A DNA stretch of 64,000 nt from the NCBI GenBank assembly GCA_022486705.1, contig JAKVKC010000003.1, forward strand, positions 1-64,000, written 5' to 3'. The position numbers were made by a program, and so were the translations under genes. Positions 52,250 through 61,171 of this stretch are shown one piece after another. The DNA is from Solobacterium sp. (GTDB taxonomy: Bacteria; Bacillota_I; Bacilli_A; Erysipelotrichales; Erysipelotrichaceae). Under the pieces are notes generated by a model. That model did no database searches. It was given only the letters and a program-made list of their open reading frames with translations, and was not told the DNA's origin. Within the stretch, counting starts at the first letter, position 1. Every line of letters starts with the position of its first letter.

Positions 52250-53329
52250 TTATTGCTTGACATTTGCAGAATGCGGCATTTTTCCTGGGGCATCCCCGCG
52301 GCTGATCACCGTCTGATATCCAATGGATCTCATGCGATTGGAGATGCATGCAGAACAGAGCGAAGCGTCTTCACCTGTACAGATCTTATTGTTGTAGAGA
52401 AGATACTTGCCGCGAACTGCTTTTGGCGAAAGATTGGGCATGATCACATTGGCACCCGCCAGGATGCCTTTTTCTCTCCCCTTCTGATCGATCGTTCCTA
52501 AAGCTGTTGTTGCCGGCAGAAGTGCGTTTGGAAACATCAGACGAAGGATCCCGATCATATATAGGCTCAATTCTGCTGAACCAGCTGGCTCAGCACAAAA
52601 TGGCGTGTCATGATGCGGAATGAATGGACCGATGCCGATCATGTCAGGCTGCAGATCTTTTAAATAATAAAGATCTGTTACAAGATCTTCGGTATGCTGT
52701 CCGGGCGACTGGATCATCATGCCGGCACCTACTTGGTAGCCGATCTCTTTCAGATCCTGCAGGCATCTCATGCGATTGGCCAAGGTCTGATCAGAAGGAT
52801 GGAGCTTCGCATAAAGCGAAGGCGATGCTGTTTCATGCCGCAGAAGATAGCGGTCTGCACCAGCATCATAATACTTCTGATACTGTTCTCTTGTTTTTTC
52901 ACCAATCGATAAAGTGATAGCTGAATCAGGCATTTCCTGTTTGATCGATCTGATCAGATGACAGAGCATCTCATCAGTATAGAACAGGTCTTCGCCCGAC
53001 TGCAGTACGAAGGTACGGAAACCAAATGCATGTCCCTGCCTGCAGCATGCAAGAATGTCTTCTTCACTTAAGCGATATCGCTCTGCTTTCCGATTGTCAC
53101 GTCGGATGCCGCAGTACAGACAGTTGCTTCTGCAATAGCTGGAGAATTCAACAATGCCGCGGATATACACAGTATTGCCAAATATCTGCTTTTGTACAGT
53201 TCTTGCTTTTGCAAAAAGATATGCAGCCGTTTCCTCATCTCTTTGATCGATCAATTTCATAAATCCTTCTTTCGAAAGGATCTGCTTCTGATACAGCTGA
53301 TCAATCAGCTCTTTGTTTTCTGCTTTCAT
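52250..53329 (-). CDS. hydE: [FeFe] hydrogenase maturase HydE (radical SAM)
   Basis: This 359-residue radical SAM enzyme has the CRSNCLYC cluster motif (CxxxCxxC, about residues 68-75), VEFSSYCRSN and GMMIQSPGQHTEDL. It helps build the H-cluster dithiomethylamine/Fe unit. The C-terminal iron-sulfur cysteines (CTGEDASLCSACI) are present. It is the last gene of the nine-gene operon, three bases after the TM1266-type gene. Confidence 0.94.
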   Translation of the reverse strand: MKAENKELIDQLYQKQILSKEGFMKLIDQRDEETAAYLFAKARTVQKQIFGNTVYIRGIVEFSSYCRSNCLYCGIRRDNRKAERYRLSEEDILACCRQGHAFGFRTFVLQSGEDLFYTDEMLCHLIRSIKQEMPDSAITLSIGEKTREQYQKYYDAGADRYLLRHETASPSLYAKLHPSDQTLANRMRCLQDLKEIGYQVGAGMMIQSPGQHTEDLVTDLYYLKDLQPDMIGIGPFIPHHDTPFCAEPAGSAELSLYMIGILRLMFPNALLPATTALGTIDQKGREKGILAGANVIMPNLSPKAVRGKYLLYNNKICTGEDASLCSACISNRMRSIGYQTVISRGDAPGKMPHSANVKQ

Positions 53330-53332
53330 ATA

Positions 53333-53581
53333 TCAGACCTTTGAATAGGCCGTCTTTACTGTCAGTCCCTGTATGTTCCCTAATCTGCCTGTCAGTGCAC
53401 TGATCGTATCCATCGGTGCATCCAAGGCCACAGATATCAAAGATACAGATTTTTCACGATACGGGATTCCCATTCTGCCAATGATGAAGGATCCATATTC
53501 ATGCAGTACCTGGTTGAGCTCATTTGTACAGTTTCGATCTTCAACGACGATAGCAATCATAGCTATTCTTGTATCAGTCAT
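53333..53581 (-). CDS. TM1266-family hydrogenase system regulator
   Basis: This 82-residue protein has an ACT-like fold (MIAIVVEDRNCTNELNQVLHEYG and GRMGIPYREKSVSLISVALDAP), the family annotated as an iron-only hydrogenase system regulator and always found with HydE/F/G. It resembles NikR C-terminal ACT domains but has no DNA-binding helix. Start at 53581 after GAAAGGAGA; it overlaps hydF by 8 bases. Confidence 0.88.
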   Translation of the reverse strand: MTDTRIAMIAIVVEDRNCTNELNQVLHEYGSFIIGRMGIPYREKSVSLISVALDAPMDTISALTGRLGNIQGLTVKTAYSKV

Positions 53582-54797
53582 TATTCTCTCCTTTCGGCAA
53601 TGAAATATCATCCAGGATCCCATTGAGATAAGCGATGGCAATCCCGTAATTGGTCATCGGTACTTTCTTTTCTTTTGCGCGATTGATCCGGCTCATCACA
53701 TAGCGCCGATTGAACATGCAGCCGCCGCATTGAATGATCAGGTCATACTGAGAAGCATCCTCAGGGAAATCAACGCCTGCTTTAACATCGATCTGCAGAT
53801 CTTCCCCTGCTTTCTTTCTCAGCAGACGCGGGATCTTGACCCGGCCGATATCTTCTTCCATCGGTGCATGTGTGCAGCATTCCGCAATCAGAACTTTCGA
53901 TGATGGTGTAAGCTGATCAATCGCTTTTGCGCTTTCAGCATAATATTCTATATCGCCTTTCAGACCGGCAAACAGTACAGAGAAAGAAGTTAGTCTGCTC
54001 TCTTTGGGGCAGAGCTCATGGACCTGTCGGAAGGCCTGCGAATCTGTGACGATCAGATCCGGTGCTTTTTTCAGTGAAGCAAGTGCTTTCGGCATGCCAT
54101 CCAAAGTCACGCAGATAGCAATGCATTCACGATCCAATGCATCGCGGATCGTCTGTACTTCCGGCTGGATCAGTCTTCCTTCCGGCGCCTGCGGATCCTG
54201 CGGCATGACAAGCATGACGATATCCTGTGCCTTTGCCAGTCCCGCAAGAACAGTGCGGGCAGTCTGTCCGCGGCGCATTGCTTTGATCATCGTATTCTTC
54301 AGTTCATCGATGGAAGCAGGATCTTCTGCACTGCATACGGAAAATGGGATCTGATATTTCTTTTCCAGCTGAGCAATGCGTTCCTGTACCTTTTCGTGAT
54401 TGCATTGATCATATTTGCTGAAGACACCGATACATGGAATCTTACGTTCTGTGAAATATCGGATCCATTGTTCTTCTAAGCCATCTTCTGCTTCGGTAAA
54501 TAAGATCACCGCAAGATCACTTTCTTCTGCGGCTCTTTGGGAAGCCAGCACTCTTTGTTTTCCAAGTTCACTTGCATCATCAAAACCAGCTGTATCCAAC
54601 AGAGTGCAGGCACCGATGCCATGGATCTCCATCGGTTTCTTGACCACATCTGTTGTCGTTCCAGCCACATCAGAAACAATCGCCGCCGGCTGTTTTGTAA
54701 GTGCATTGATCAATGAGGATTTTCCTGCATTCATGCGTCCGAAAAAGCCGATATGTGTCCGGTTTGCGGAGGATGCTCCATTTGCAATTGAATTCAT
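53574..54797 (-). CDS. hydF: [FeFe] hydrogenase maturation GTPase and scaffold HydF
   Basis: This 407-residue protein has an N-terminal GTPase domain (GRMNAGKSSLINAL, DVAGTTTDVV, DTAGFDD), a dimerisation domain and the C-terminal cluster domain with Cys/His ligands in CTHAP and CGGCMFNRR. It carries the [2Fe] subcluster to HydA. Its ATG overlaps the stop of the ABC ATPase gene (ATGA), which ties hydrogenase maturation to the nitrogenase-like operon upstream. Confidence 0.95.
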   Translation of the reverse strand: MNSIANGASSANRTHIGFFGRMNAGKSSLINALTKQPAAIVSDVAGTTTDVVKKPMEIHGIGACTLLDTAGFDDASELGKQRVLASQRAAEESDLAVILFTEAEDGLEEQWIRYFTERKIPCIGVFSKYDQCNHEKVQERIAQLEKKYQIPFSVCSAEDPASIDELKNTMIKAMRRGQTARTVLAGLAKAQDIVMLVMPQDPQAPEGRLIQPEVQTIRDALDRECIAICVTLDGMPKALASLKKAPDLIVTDSQAFRQVHELCPKESRLTSFSVLFAGLKGDIEYYAESAKAIDQLTPSSKVLIAECCTHAPMEEDIGRVKIPRLLRKKAGEDLQIDVKAGVDFPEDASQYDLIIQCGGCMFNRRYVMSRINRAKEKKVPMTNYGIAIAYLNGILDDISLPKGENND

Positions 54798-55597
54798 CTG
54801 CTGCTCTCCTCTTCCAGAGATACAGGCAGGATCGTGGAATGCTTTCTGCCATTGATCTCTTCTTCTATGATCTTTATTTTAACGCCAAATGCTTCTGACA
54901 TATTCTGTTCATTCAGAATTTTTTTTGTTTCACCAAAAATTGATTTTCCATTTTTCATTAAGAGGAGCGTATGATCGGATACCTCCAAAGCATGTTCAGG
55001 ATAATGTGTATTGAAGATGACAGAAATACCGTCTTCTTTTGACAGCTTTTCAATCATCTCCAGGACCAGCAGCTGATTGCGAAAATCAAGTCCTGTCTCT
55101 GGTTCATCCATGACCAGCAGTTCTGGCTGGGCAGCCAAAGCGCGAGCAATCAGCACCAGCTGCAGTTCGCCGCCGGAGATCTCTGCACAGCTTTTTTCTG
55201 CCAATGCGGTGATGCCTGTACGTTCCATAGCTTTCTGAGCAATTCTTTTGTCCTCGGCATTTGGCATCTGGAATAAATTCAGATATGGACTTCTGCCAAG
55301 CAGAACAGTTTCTTTCACGAGATATGGAAATGTCTGTGATTTTGCCTGCGGTACATAGGCAGCTTTCTGCCAGAATTCTGTCTGCTTGATGGCAGACAGA
55401 TCATGTCCATCATATTCAGCATATCCTGAAGTAAATTTAAGAAAGCCAAGCATGCATTTCAGCAATGTAGTTTTGCCGCCGCCATTCGGGCCTAGAATTG
55501 AAAGAATCTCACCGGAATGAATCTGGAATGATACATGGTCAAGGACCTCTTTATTCTCAGAATAGGAAAAGCACCCTTCTTTTACGGAAAAGTTCAT
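54794..55597 (-). CDS. FecE-type ABC transporter ATP-binding protein
   Basis: This 267-residue ATPase of an iron-siderophore/cobalamin/heme-type importer has Walker A GPNGGGKTTL, Q-loop YVPQAK, signature ISGGELQLVLIARAL and Walker B LLVMDEPETGLD. The C-terminal 20 residues form a short acidic tail. It overlaps fecD-like and hydF genes by 4 bases each. Confidence 0.92.
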   Translation of the reverse strand: MNFSVKEGCFSYSENKEVLDHVSFQIHSGEILSILGPNGGGKTTLLKCMLGFLKFTSGYAEYDGHDLSAIKQTEFWQKAAYVPQAKSQTFPYLVKETVLLGRSPYLNLFQMPNAEDKRIAQKAMERTGITALAEKSCAEISGGELQLVLIARALAAQPELLVMDEPETGLDFRNQLLVLEMIEKLSKEDGISVIFNTHYPEHALEVSDHTLLLMKNGKSIFGETKKILNEQNMSEAFGVKIKIIEEEINGRKHSTILPVSLEEESSR

Positions 55598-56604
55598 ACT
55601 TGGATTCCTCCTGTACGCCGCAGCAGCAGAATAAAGACCGGCGCTCCGATAATAGCGGTCAGAATAGATACTGGAATTTCAGCATTGGAAACACATCTGG
55701 CTATTGTATCAGTAATCAGCAGAAAACCTGCACCGAAGACAATGCTTGCCGGCAGAACGCGCCGATTGTCATTGCCGAACAGCATACGTGCTATGTGCGG
55801 GATCAGCAATCCGACCCAGCCTATAACACCGCAGACGGCGACAACGCTGGCTGTGATGGCAGAAGCGCAGACGATGAGAATGCCGCGGTTCAGACTGAGA
55901 TTGATGCCAAGAGATCTGGCTTCATCATTGCTCAGTGACATTGCATTCAGACGATAGCGCAGCAGAAACAGAATGCAGATACCAATCAGGATCAGCGGTG
56001 CCCCAAGCTGCAGTGATTTGAATGTGACCGAAGAAAAGCTCCCCATCAGCCAGAAAGTGATCACCGGCAGAATATCATTTGGATCAGCTACATACTTTAC
56101 CAAAGTGACCAGAGCACTGAACAGAGAAGAGATCACCAGACCTGCTAAGATCACCATGATAATGGAATGAGAATTGCTGGAAGATGGTGTACGCGTCACT
56201 GCAAAGACAAGCAGGACTGCTAGAATACCAAAGAACATAGCGCTGAATTGAATGCCGGCTGAAGAAAAGCCAAGCAGGATTCCTAAAGCTGCACCGAAAG
56301 ATGCTCCATTAGCTGTGCCCAAAGTATCCGGTGTTGCCAAGGGATTGGAGAACAATGATTGGAATGCTGTACCGCTAGCGGCAAGCCCTGCTCCTGCAAG
56401 CATGCTGAAAAGGATGCGGGGAAGACGAACCTGCAGAATGACTTTGGAAGCATTCTGCAAGGTACTGCCTTTTCCCATCAGGATCGAGATCACCTGATCG
56501 ATCGGCACCTGATACTGGCCGGCGCAAAGTGCCAAGACAGCAGAAGCAGCTAATATCACTGTGCAGATGATCATCCATGTTTTAAATGAATTCTTTCTTT
56601 TCAA
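55594..56604 (-). CDS. FecCD-family ABC transporter permease
   Basis: This 336-residue polytopic permease of the BtuC/FecD family probably has ten membrane helices. Family motifs: RLPRILFSMLAGAGLAASGTAFQ in parts, GTANGASFGAALGI, LGINLSLNRG, VCGVIGWVGLLIPHIAR and PASIVFGAGFLLITDT. It uses a TTG start at 56604, which is set by AAAGGAG 6 bases upstream; no nearby ATG fits. A single permease gene implies a homodimer. Confidence 0.92.
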   Translation of the reverse strand: MKRKNSFKTWMIICTVILAASAVLALCAGQYQVPIDQVISILMGKGSTLQNASKVILQVRLPRILFSMLAGAGLAASGTAFQSLFSNPLATPDTLGTANGASFGAALGILLGFSSAGIQFSAMFFGILAVLLVFAVTRTPSSSNSHSIIMVILAGLVISSLFSALVTLVKYVADPNDILPVITFWLMGSFSSVTFKSLQLGAPLILIGICILFLLRYRLNAMSLSNDEARSLGINLSLNRGILIVCASAITASVVAVCGVIGWVGLLIPHIARMLFGNDNRRVLPASIVFGAGFLLITDTIARCVSNAEIPVSILTAIIGAPVFILLLRRTGGIQV

Positions 56605-56616
56605 AACGAGCTCCTT

Positions 56617-57759
56617 TTAATTCCAGCTGCCGGCCGCCCGATTAGGGGTATACATCTTTTCTACCTGTTCATCGCTCAGTTCAACACCATAAAGATTTTT
56701 ATAGTATTCTTTAACATCAGAAGCTATATCATAATCTTTGAATATTTCCGGATAGACTGCCTGTGCCAGCCATTCCAATGTCATAGGCGTGTCTACCCCA
56801 GGTGTATAGGTGCGATAGGATCCCAGCGGCATTTTATAAACACGCTTATCCTGCACTGCTTTGACCGTTGACCAATCATCGCTGCCAATTGCATTGTTAT
56901 AGAGATCATCCGGCGATGTCTGCGTAAAGTTGGTAATGATAATAACATCCGGATTCCATGCATACACCTGTTCCATTGAGATCACTGCATTTGAATTATC
57001 GGCATTGACATCATGCGCTACATTTTCTGCTCCCACGGCATTGCACCACCACTCGCCAAAGAAGGATGCCGAAGAAGTGATCATTGTTTTAGTATCGTAT
57101 TGGAACAGAAAGAGGACTTTCTGCTTTTCTGTTATGCCGGATACTTTTTCCTGGATCTCCGTATATTTCTGATTGCTGTACTGATCAACAAGATCTTCGC
57201 GATTGGAGGCATGGCTTGGATAGATCTGATCGAGCAGTGCCATCCATTCATTGTATGTTTTGATGCAGTCATAGTTCCATTTTGTCGGTGATACACCAAC
57301 CGCTGTCAGGCCAGCATTTTCCAGCTTCTCCTGCTCTGATTTATTGCCTGCATTATAGAAGACAACATCCGGATTCAAAGCAATCAAAGACTCAATATTG
57401 ACATCGCTGCCATCCATGATATTTGTATTTACATTCAGTATTTCCGGATACAGTTCTGAAAGAACACCATTCTTCGCTGCATTCATAGATGCCGGTTCCA
57501 TTGCAACAATGCTCGATGCACTGTCCAGATAGATCGTCAGCATGCTTGGCAGCGGCAGAATGCTCAGAATTGCGACCCGCTTAGGATCAGTCGGTACCGT
57601 CACAGTACGGTCAGCGTGATCCGTTATCGTCACTTCGCTCGGGACTTCAGCAGCAGCGGCTGAAGCGGATGCTTTTGCTGTATCTGCGCTGCTGGAACAG
57701 CCAGTCAGCAGTGATACGGCCATCAAGGCACTTAATACAATACTTGCAGTTTTTTTCAT
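56617..57759 (-). CDS. Metal-chelate ABC transporter binding lipoprotein (FecB-like)
   Basis: This 380-residue lipoprotein has a lipobox SLLTGC (Cys about residue 21), a Ser/Ala linker and a type III periplasmic-binding fold (VTITDHADRTVTVPTDPKRVAIL in part; NPDVVFYNAG; WNPDVIIITNF). The ligand is unknown: family members bind ferric siderophores, heme, cobalamin or molybdate. Start after GAGGGAAAG; its ATG overlaps the stop of the component-1-like gene (ATGA), so the importer is translated with the enzyme. Confidence 0.92.
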   Translation of the reverse strand: MKKTASIVLSALMAVSLLTGCSSSADTAKASASAAAAEVPSEVTITDHADRTVTVPTDPKRVAILSILPLPSMLTIYLDSASSIVAMEPASMNAAKNGVLSELYPEILNVNTNIMDGSDVNIESLIALNPDVVFYNAGNKSEQEKLENAGLTAVGVSPTKWNYDCIKTYNEWMALLDQIYPSHASNREDLVDQYSNQKYTEIQEKVSGITEKQKVLFLFQYDTKTMITSSASFFGEWWCNAVGAENVAHDVNADNSNAVISMEQVYAWNPDVIIITNFTQTSPDDLYNNAIGSDDWSTVKAVQDKRVYKMPLGSYRTYTPGVDTPMTLEWLAQAVYPEIFKDYDIASDVKEYYKNLYGVELSDEQVEKMYTPNRAAGSWN

Positions 57760-58901
57760 TTTCTTTCCCTCAGCTTTTCTTCAATTTTGAAATCTTTGGA
57801 ACAGAACAGCGGGATATCATGACGATAGATCCTGCCGGAATATCCGATATGCGGTATTTCATAGAATGCGGTATCTTTGCGATGCACGATATTTTTGAAC
57901 AGAGGATCAGCAATCACAAGATCAGCCTGATCAATTCTTCTCAACAGTTCATCTTCATTGAGACCTTCACTGATATCCGGCCAGAATGCATATGCATGCA
58001 TACTCTCGTCTTTGCCCAGAGAGGAATGATTGAAAGCAGCAGCCATTGATCTGGCATAGATCTCTTCGCCGATGATCAGTACGTTTCCCTGCTCTGTATT
58101 TTCGTCATAAGCAGTGCGGCTGATGCCATCCACTTCGCTTTGCTTCATCGCCTTCTGGATGCGCTCATGCATGTATGGACCGATCGGTATGCCTTCAACA
58201 TAAGGAATATGGTCGATGCCCTCCATATAGCGGGCAGCGATCCTGCCGCATGAAGTCGGCAGCACATTGACCGCGGCAGCTTTTATTTTCTGAAGCTCTT
58301 CAAATGTACTGCACATAGCTGAACATGCATTCAAAGAAAAGCCATCGTTCTGCAATGAAGCAGTCATTGCCTTCACATGTGCCTGATCAGCGAAATCGAT
58401 CGGCGTGACGCCAAGCAGATTGAACGAATGTTCTTTTCGCTCCGTATTGACGTCCGCAAAGCGCTTGATCCATTCGCGCTCTGCCAATCCAACACCAGAG
58501 ACATAGCTCTTCAGACCATCTGTCGGAATACCAATTGTTGGAATCCCTGTTTTCTCTTCAATCAAATGAGAAACCCCAGTATAATCGAACGCAATGACAT
58601 GCGGAATCGAAGCGCCGCACAGAGCGATGAATCTTGGATGAAGATCTGCGGCCGCTTTTGACGCATCTTCAATCACGACGGAATCATCACCTAAGACCGC
58701 CGTCATTTCATCCAGGCCGGAAACGAACATCAGCGATTTGGAATCATACCAGCGCGGTTCATCATGTGTAGTATAAGTGCTGTTGCATCCCGAAGGATCA
58801 TGCAGGATCGTCATGCCTCCCAATTCATAGAGAAAGGAACAGACTCCAGATACATCCGCCGTGTAAGTTGATGTGAATACATGTGTATGCCAATCGCTCA
58901 T
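57756..58901 (-). CDS. Nitrogenase component 1-like subunit A
   Basis: This 381-residue protein belongs to the oxidoreductase/nitrogenase component 1 family (NifD/NifK/BchN/CfbD fold). Three cysteines match P-cluster-type positions: Cys21 (SGVCSFLYELGG), Cys39 (DPSGCNST) and Cys95 (FIALCGAS). It is shorter than NifD (about 490) and lacks the FeMo-cofactor binding pattern with homocitrate contacts; PHIGYSGRIY resembles the NifD His-containing segment only loosely. Start at 58901 within the ATGA overlap; a longer in-frame ATG at 58919 also exists. Function unknown. Confidence 0.88.
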   Translation of the reverse strand: MSDWHTHVFTSTYTADVSGVCSFLYELGGMTILHDPSGCNSTYTTHDEPRWYDSKSLMFVSGLDEMTAVLGDDSVVIEDASKAAADLHPRFIALCGASIPHVIAFDYTGVSHLIEEKTGIPTIGIPTDGLKSYVSGVGLAEREWIKRFADVNTERKEHSFNLLGVTPIDFADQAHVKAMTASLQNDGFSLNACSAMCSTFEELQKIKAAAVNVLPTSCGRIAARYMEGIDHIPYVEGIPIGPYMHERIQKAMKQSEVDGISRTAYDENTEQGNVLIIGEEIYARSMAAAFNHSSLGKDESMHAYAFWPDISEGLNEDELLRRIDQADLVIADPLFKNIVHRKDTAFYEIPHIGYSGRIYRHDIPLFCSKDFKIEEKLRERK

Positions 58902-60193
58902 CTTGCCCTGCACCCCCATCCTTTATGCTGGATCAGAGACGGCATATCTGATGCAGTCTGATATGCTTCCTTGATCAGATGAAACAGATGCTGAATGCCA
59001 AGATATCCATACATGCCTGCACTTTCAATCATATTGACAAAGTGATCGGTATTATTGAAATAGGCTGCTTTCTGCCCGATGCCGATGATCATTCCTGCAT
59101 GTTCTCGGTCCATGATGCGCATATTCCAATTATCGGCAGAATAAATCTTCAGATCTGGAGCAATTTTCTGCAGTTTCAGGAATACTTCTTCCTTCTCTGT
59201 AAAGGATTCAATGAAGACAGATTCGACCGCAAAGCCATGCTGGGTCAGGAACAGAGCCAGGCTCAGCGGTTCATCTACTGCCGTATCATCAAGCGAGATC
59301 GGTGTTTTTCCAATCGCATCACGTACTTCAGAAATGCATTGTTCAGTCTGATATCGCTTCTGCATCTTTTCTTCTTCTGAGACATGGGCGATATGCAGTT
59401 CATCACATACTGTATCTATATCGGCGTCAATAACGTCATAGTCATAGGTCATTGCAATTGGGATCCATTTCTGATGCAGCCGGATCTCCATATCTTTGCC
59501 GGCTAAAGCAGCATATTTATGAAATGTCAGATTGCAGCAGCTGTACTGCATCTCTTTGAAGGTATCGTAGTTTTCTGTCTCCGAAAGATCACGGATCTCA
59601 ATGCCCTGTTCTTTCAGATGGCTCGTCATATCGCTGTATTTATTCATAGGGAACCAATTGCCAATGTAATTGATCTGTTTTGGATCATGCTCAGCCGGCT
59701 GCAGGACACGATAGGTCTGGCGGGTCAAAGATGGGACTGCCGGTGTCTTGCGCCGCATAATCGGATCCATATATGCATCCACAAAATCAATATCCGGATA
59801 TTCTTTTCTTAGATTTGCATAGACGCGCTGATAATTGGCAGCCAGAAAATGATGGATGCATGAAATGAAGATCATGATCATTCTTGGCCGTTCCGGCAAT
59901 GACGCAATGATCTTTTCTGTCCCTTCCTGCAAGGTCTCTTCCATTGTACCTTCGAGAATATTATCCTCGCCGACCGTGATCGTAGAAAGACGATCCATCG
60001 CATGCATTTCTGCTGTTGTCAGAACGACTCCGCGCAGACAGCTCGTCGGGCAGACATAGATCTGATGACAGCCTGGGATCTGAGCTCCGATATGAACAAT
60101 ATTCCAAATACCGCGGCATGGTGAAGAATAAGCAAGTCCGATATTCGCATTGTACTCATATGAGATGTCACTTATCTTTTTAAATTCAGACAT
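58898..60193 (-). CDS. Nitrogenase component 1-like subunit B
   Basis: This 431-residue protein is the likely partner of the subunit encoded next. Cys26 (SSPCRGIW), Cys48/Cys52 (VCPTSCLRG) and Cys about 113 (FISCIHHF) occupy positions suited to bridge a [4Fe-4S] or P-like cluster. Conserved-looking segments include [11 protein letters not shown] and [11 protein letters not shown]. Family membership is inferred from these motifs, from the fold-like spacing and from the adjacent NifH-like gene. No NifE/NifN pair is present. It overlaps the nifH-like gene by 8 bases. Confidence 0.85.
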   Translation of the reverse strand: MSEFKKISDISYEYNANIGLAYSSPCRGIWNIVHIGAQIPGCHQIYVCPTSCLRGVVLTTAEMHAMDRLSTITVGEDNILEGTMEETLQEGTEKIIASLPERPRMIMIFISCIHHFLAANYQRVYANLRKEYPDIDFVDAYMDPIMRRKTPAVPSLTRQTYRVLQPAEHDPKQINYIGNWFPMNKYSDMTSHLKEQGIEIRDLSETENYDTFKEMQYSCCNLTFHKYAALAGKDMEIRLHQKWIPIAMTYDYDVIDADIDTVCDELHIAHVSEEEKMQKRYQTEQCISEVRDAIGKTPISLDDTAVDEPLSLALFLTQHGFAVESVFIESFTEKEEVFLKLQKIAPDLKIYSADNWNMRIMDREHAGMIIGIGQKAAYFNNTDHFVNMIESAGMYGYLGIQHLFHLIKEAYQTASDMPSLIQHKGWGCRAR

Positions 60194-60947
60194 GATCTAC
60201 TCCATTCTTGATCATGGAAGAGGCCAATGCCCGGATCTTTGCGGCATAATCACATGCAGGGAACATCTCCATGACTGGGCGCATCTGCATTTCTGCTTCC
60301 GCAATATGATTGTCCCGCGGGAGATCAGCTGCGATCCTGCTGTGAATATCGCTGCACAGGGTCTCAACTTTTTCTCTTTCTTCTGGAACATTGCGCCGAT
60401 TCAGGATCACACCGCCGATGTCGGCATAGCCTCTCTGCTTGAAATTTTCAACCGCCGTCGCAATATTGGCCGCGGCGTAAATAGCCATATTTTCACCGGA
60501 AGTCACTATATATACCTGGTCGGCATATCCCTGCCTGATTGGCATCGCAAACCCACCGCATACAACATCCCCCAGCACATCATAAATAACAATATCCGGT
60601 TTCAGTATGGCAAAAGCAGAACGTTCTTCCAGAGCTTCAAAAGCAGCCCCGATGCCTCTTCCTGCGCATCCAAGTCCCGGTGTCGGTCCGCCGCATTCTC
60701 CGCAGATAATGTCATGATAGCCAATGGTGATCAGATCTTTCAGTTCCGCTTTATCACGCTTTTCTCTTAACACATCTAAGATCGAAGTGATCTTTTCGCC
60801 ATGATGAAGATACAGCGTACTGTCAGCTTTCGGGTCGCATCCTATCTGCATGACACGATATCCCATATCCGCAAAGGCACAGGATAAAGCACTCGCTGCT
60901 GTGCTCTTGCCGATGCCGCCTTTTCCATAGATTGCAAAGCGATACAT
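60186..60947 (-). CDS. NifH/BchL-like ATP-dependent reductase
   Basis: This 253-residue P-loop reductase passes electrons from ferredoxin to a component 1 partner. It retains everything needed: [18 protein letters not shown], both bridging cysteines of the [4Fe-4S] cluster (Cys94 in GLGCAGRGI; Cys130 in [13 protein letters not shown]), and switch region VLGDVV. It is shorter at the C-terminus than A. vinelandii NifH (about 290). First gene of the nine-gene operon, with a TTGTAC/TATGAT promoter and an attenuator in its leader. Ribosome site GGAGG. Confidence 0.93.
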   Translation of the reverse strand: MYRFAIYGKGGIGKSTAASALSCAFADMGYRVMQIGCDPKADSTLYLHHGEKITSILDVLREKRDKAELKDLITIGYHDIICGECGGPTPGLGCAGRGIGAAFEALEERSAFAILKPDIVIYDVLGDVVCGGFAMPIRQGYADQVYIVTSGENMAIYAAANIATAVENFKQRGYADIGGVILNRRNVPEEREKVETLCSDIHSRIAADLPRDNHIAEAEMQMRPVMEMFPACDYAAKIRALASSMIKNGVDHV

Positions 60948-61069
60948 ACTGCCTCCTGTCCTAATAAAAAATCTCCGCGATCCGCAGAGAAGAACAGTTA
61001 AAGTGCTGAAAGCACCTTTGCAGTATTCGTCTCTTCCAGTTCAGATTTCTCTTTGCTGTCGGATCTTAT
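60948..61069 (-). ncRNA. Structured attenuator/riboswitch-like leader of the nitrogenase-like operon
   Basis: The minus-strand leader of about 120 nt has an intrinsic terminator at its end and an alternative pairing. GATCCG (61065-61060) can pair with CGGATC (60984-60979), and AGAGAA (61052-61047) with TTCTCT (60991-60986). These 3' segments include the 5' arm and loop of the terminator, so the two folds exclude each other. A hairpin (61000-61018, loop of 5 bases) lies inside. I match it to no riboswitch class by eye; it has no T-box, cobalamin box or SAM motif. Transcription control by ligand or protein is inferred. Confidence 0.75.
60966..60990 (-). terminator. Intrinsic terminator in the nitrogenase-like operon leader
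   Basis: TCTCTGCG (60990-60983) pairs with CGCGGAGA (60979-60972) across a 3-base loop, followed by six T residues and then the ribosome site of the nifH-like gene 10 bases later. A terminator before, rather than after, the genes marks attenuation. Confidence 0.85.
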
Positions 61070-61075
61070 GCACTA

Positions 61076-61104
61076 ATCATACCTGAATCTGCAGCGAAGT
61101 ACAA
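61076..61104 (-). promoter_or_regulatory. Promoter of the nitrogenase-like operon
   Basis: On the minus strand: -35 TTGTAC (61099-61104), 17-base spacer, -10 TATGAT (61076-61081). Predicted RNA start near 61069, directly before the structured leader. Confidence 0.7.
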
Positions 61105-61118
61105 TCAAAATGACTGCT

Positions 61119-61134
61119 GTTCAAGTATATGAAC
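61119..61134. promoter_or_regulatory. Inverted repeat upstream of the nitrogenase-like promoter
   Basis: GTTCA-6-TGAAC, about 15 bases upstream of the -35 of the operon. It has the same half-site as the palindrome at 61198-61214 in reverse order, suggesting a regulator that binds both. Confidence 0.45.
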
Positions 61135-61171
61135 TTATATAACACAGCACCATATCTTTGAAGCAGATGTA

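Noticed and set aside
57756-60947. A nitrogen-fixation locus
   Set aside because: NifB, NifE, NifN and FeMo-cofactor ligation patterns are absent, and both component-1 proteins are shorter than NifD/NifK. A nitrogenase-like reductase of other function is the better reading.
60948-61069. Cobalamin, SAM, NiCo or T-box riboswitch
   Set aside because: No GCCACTG box, no SAM core motif, no ACAGGACA-type elements and no GGTACCGCG sequence. The leader is therefore left unclassified.
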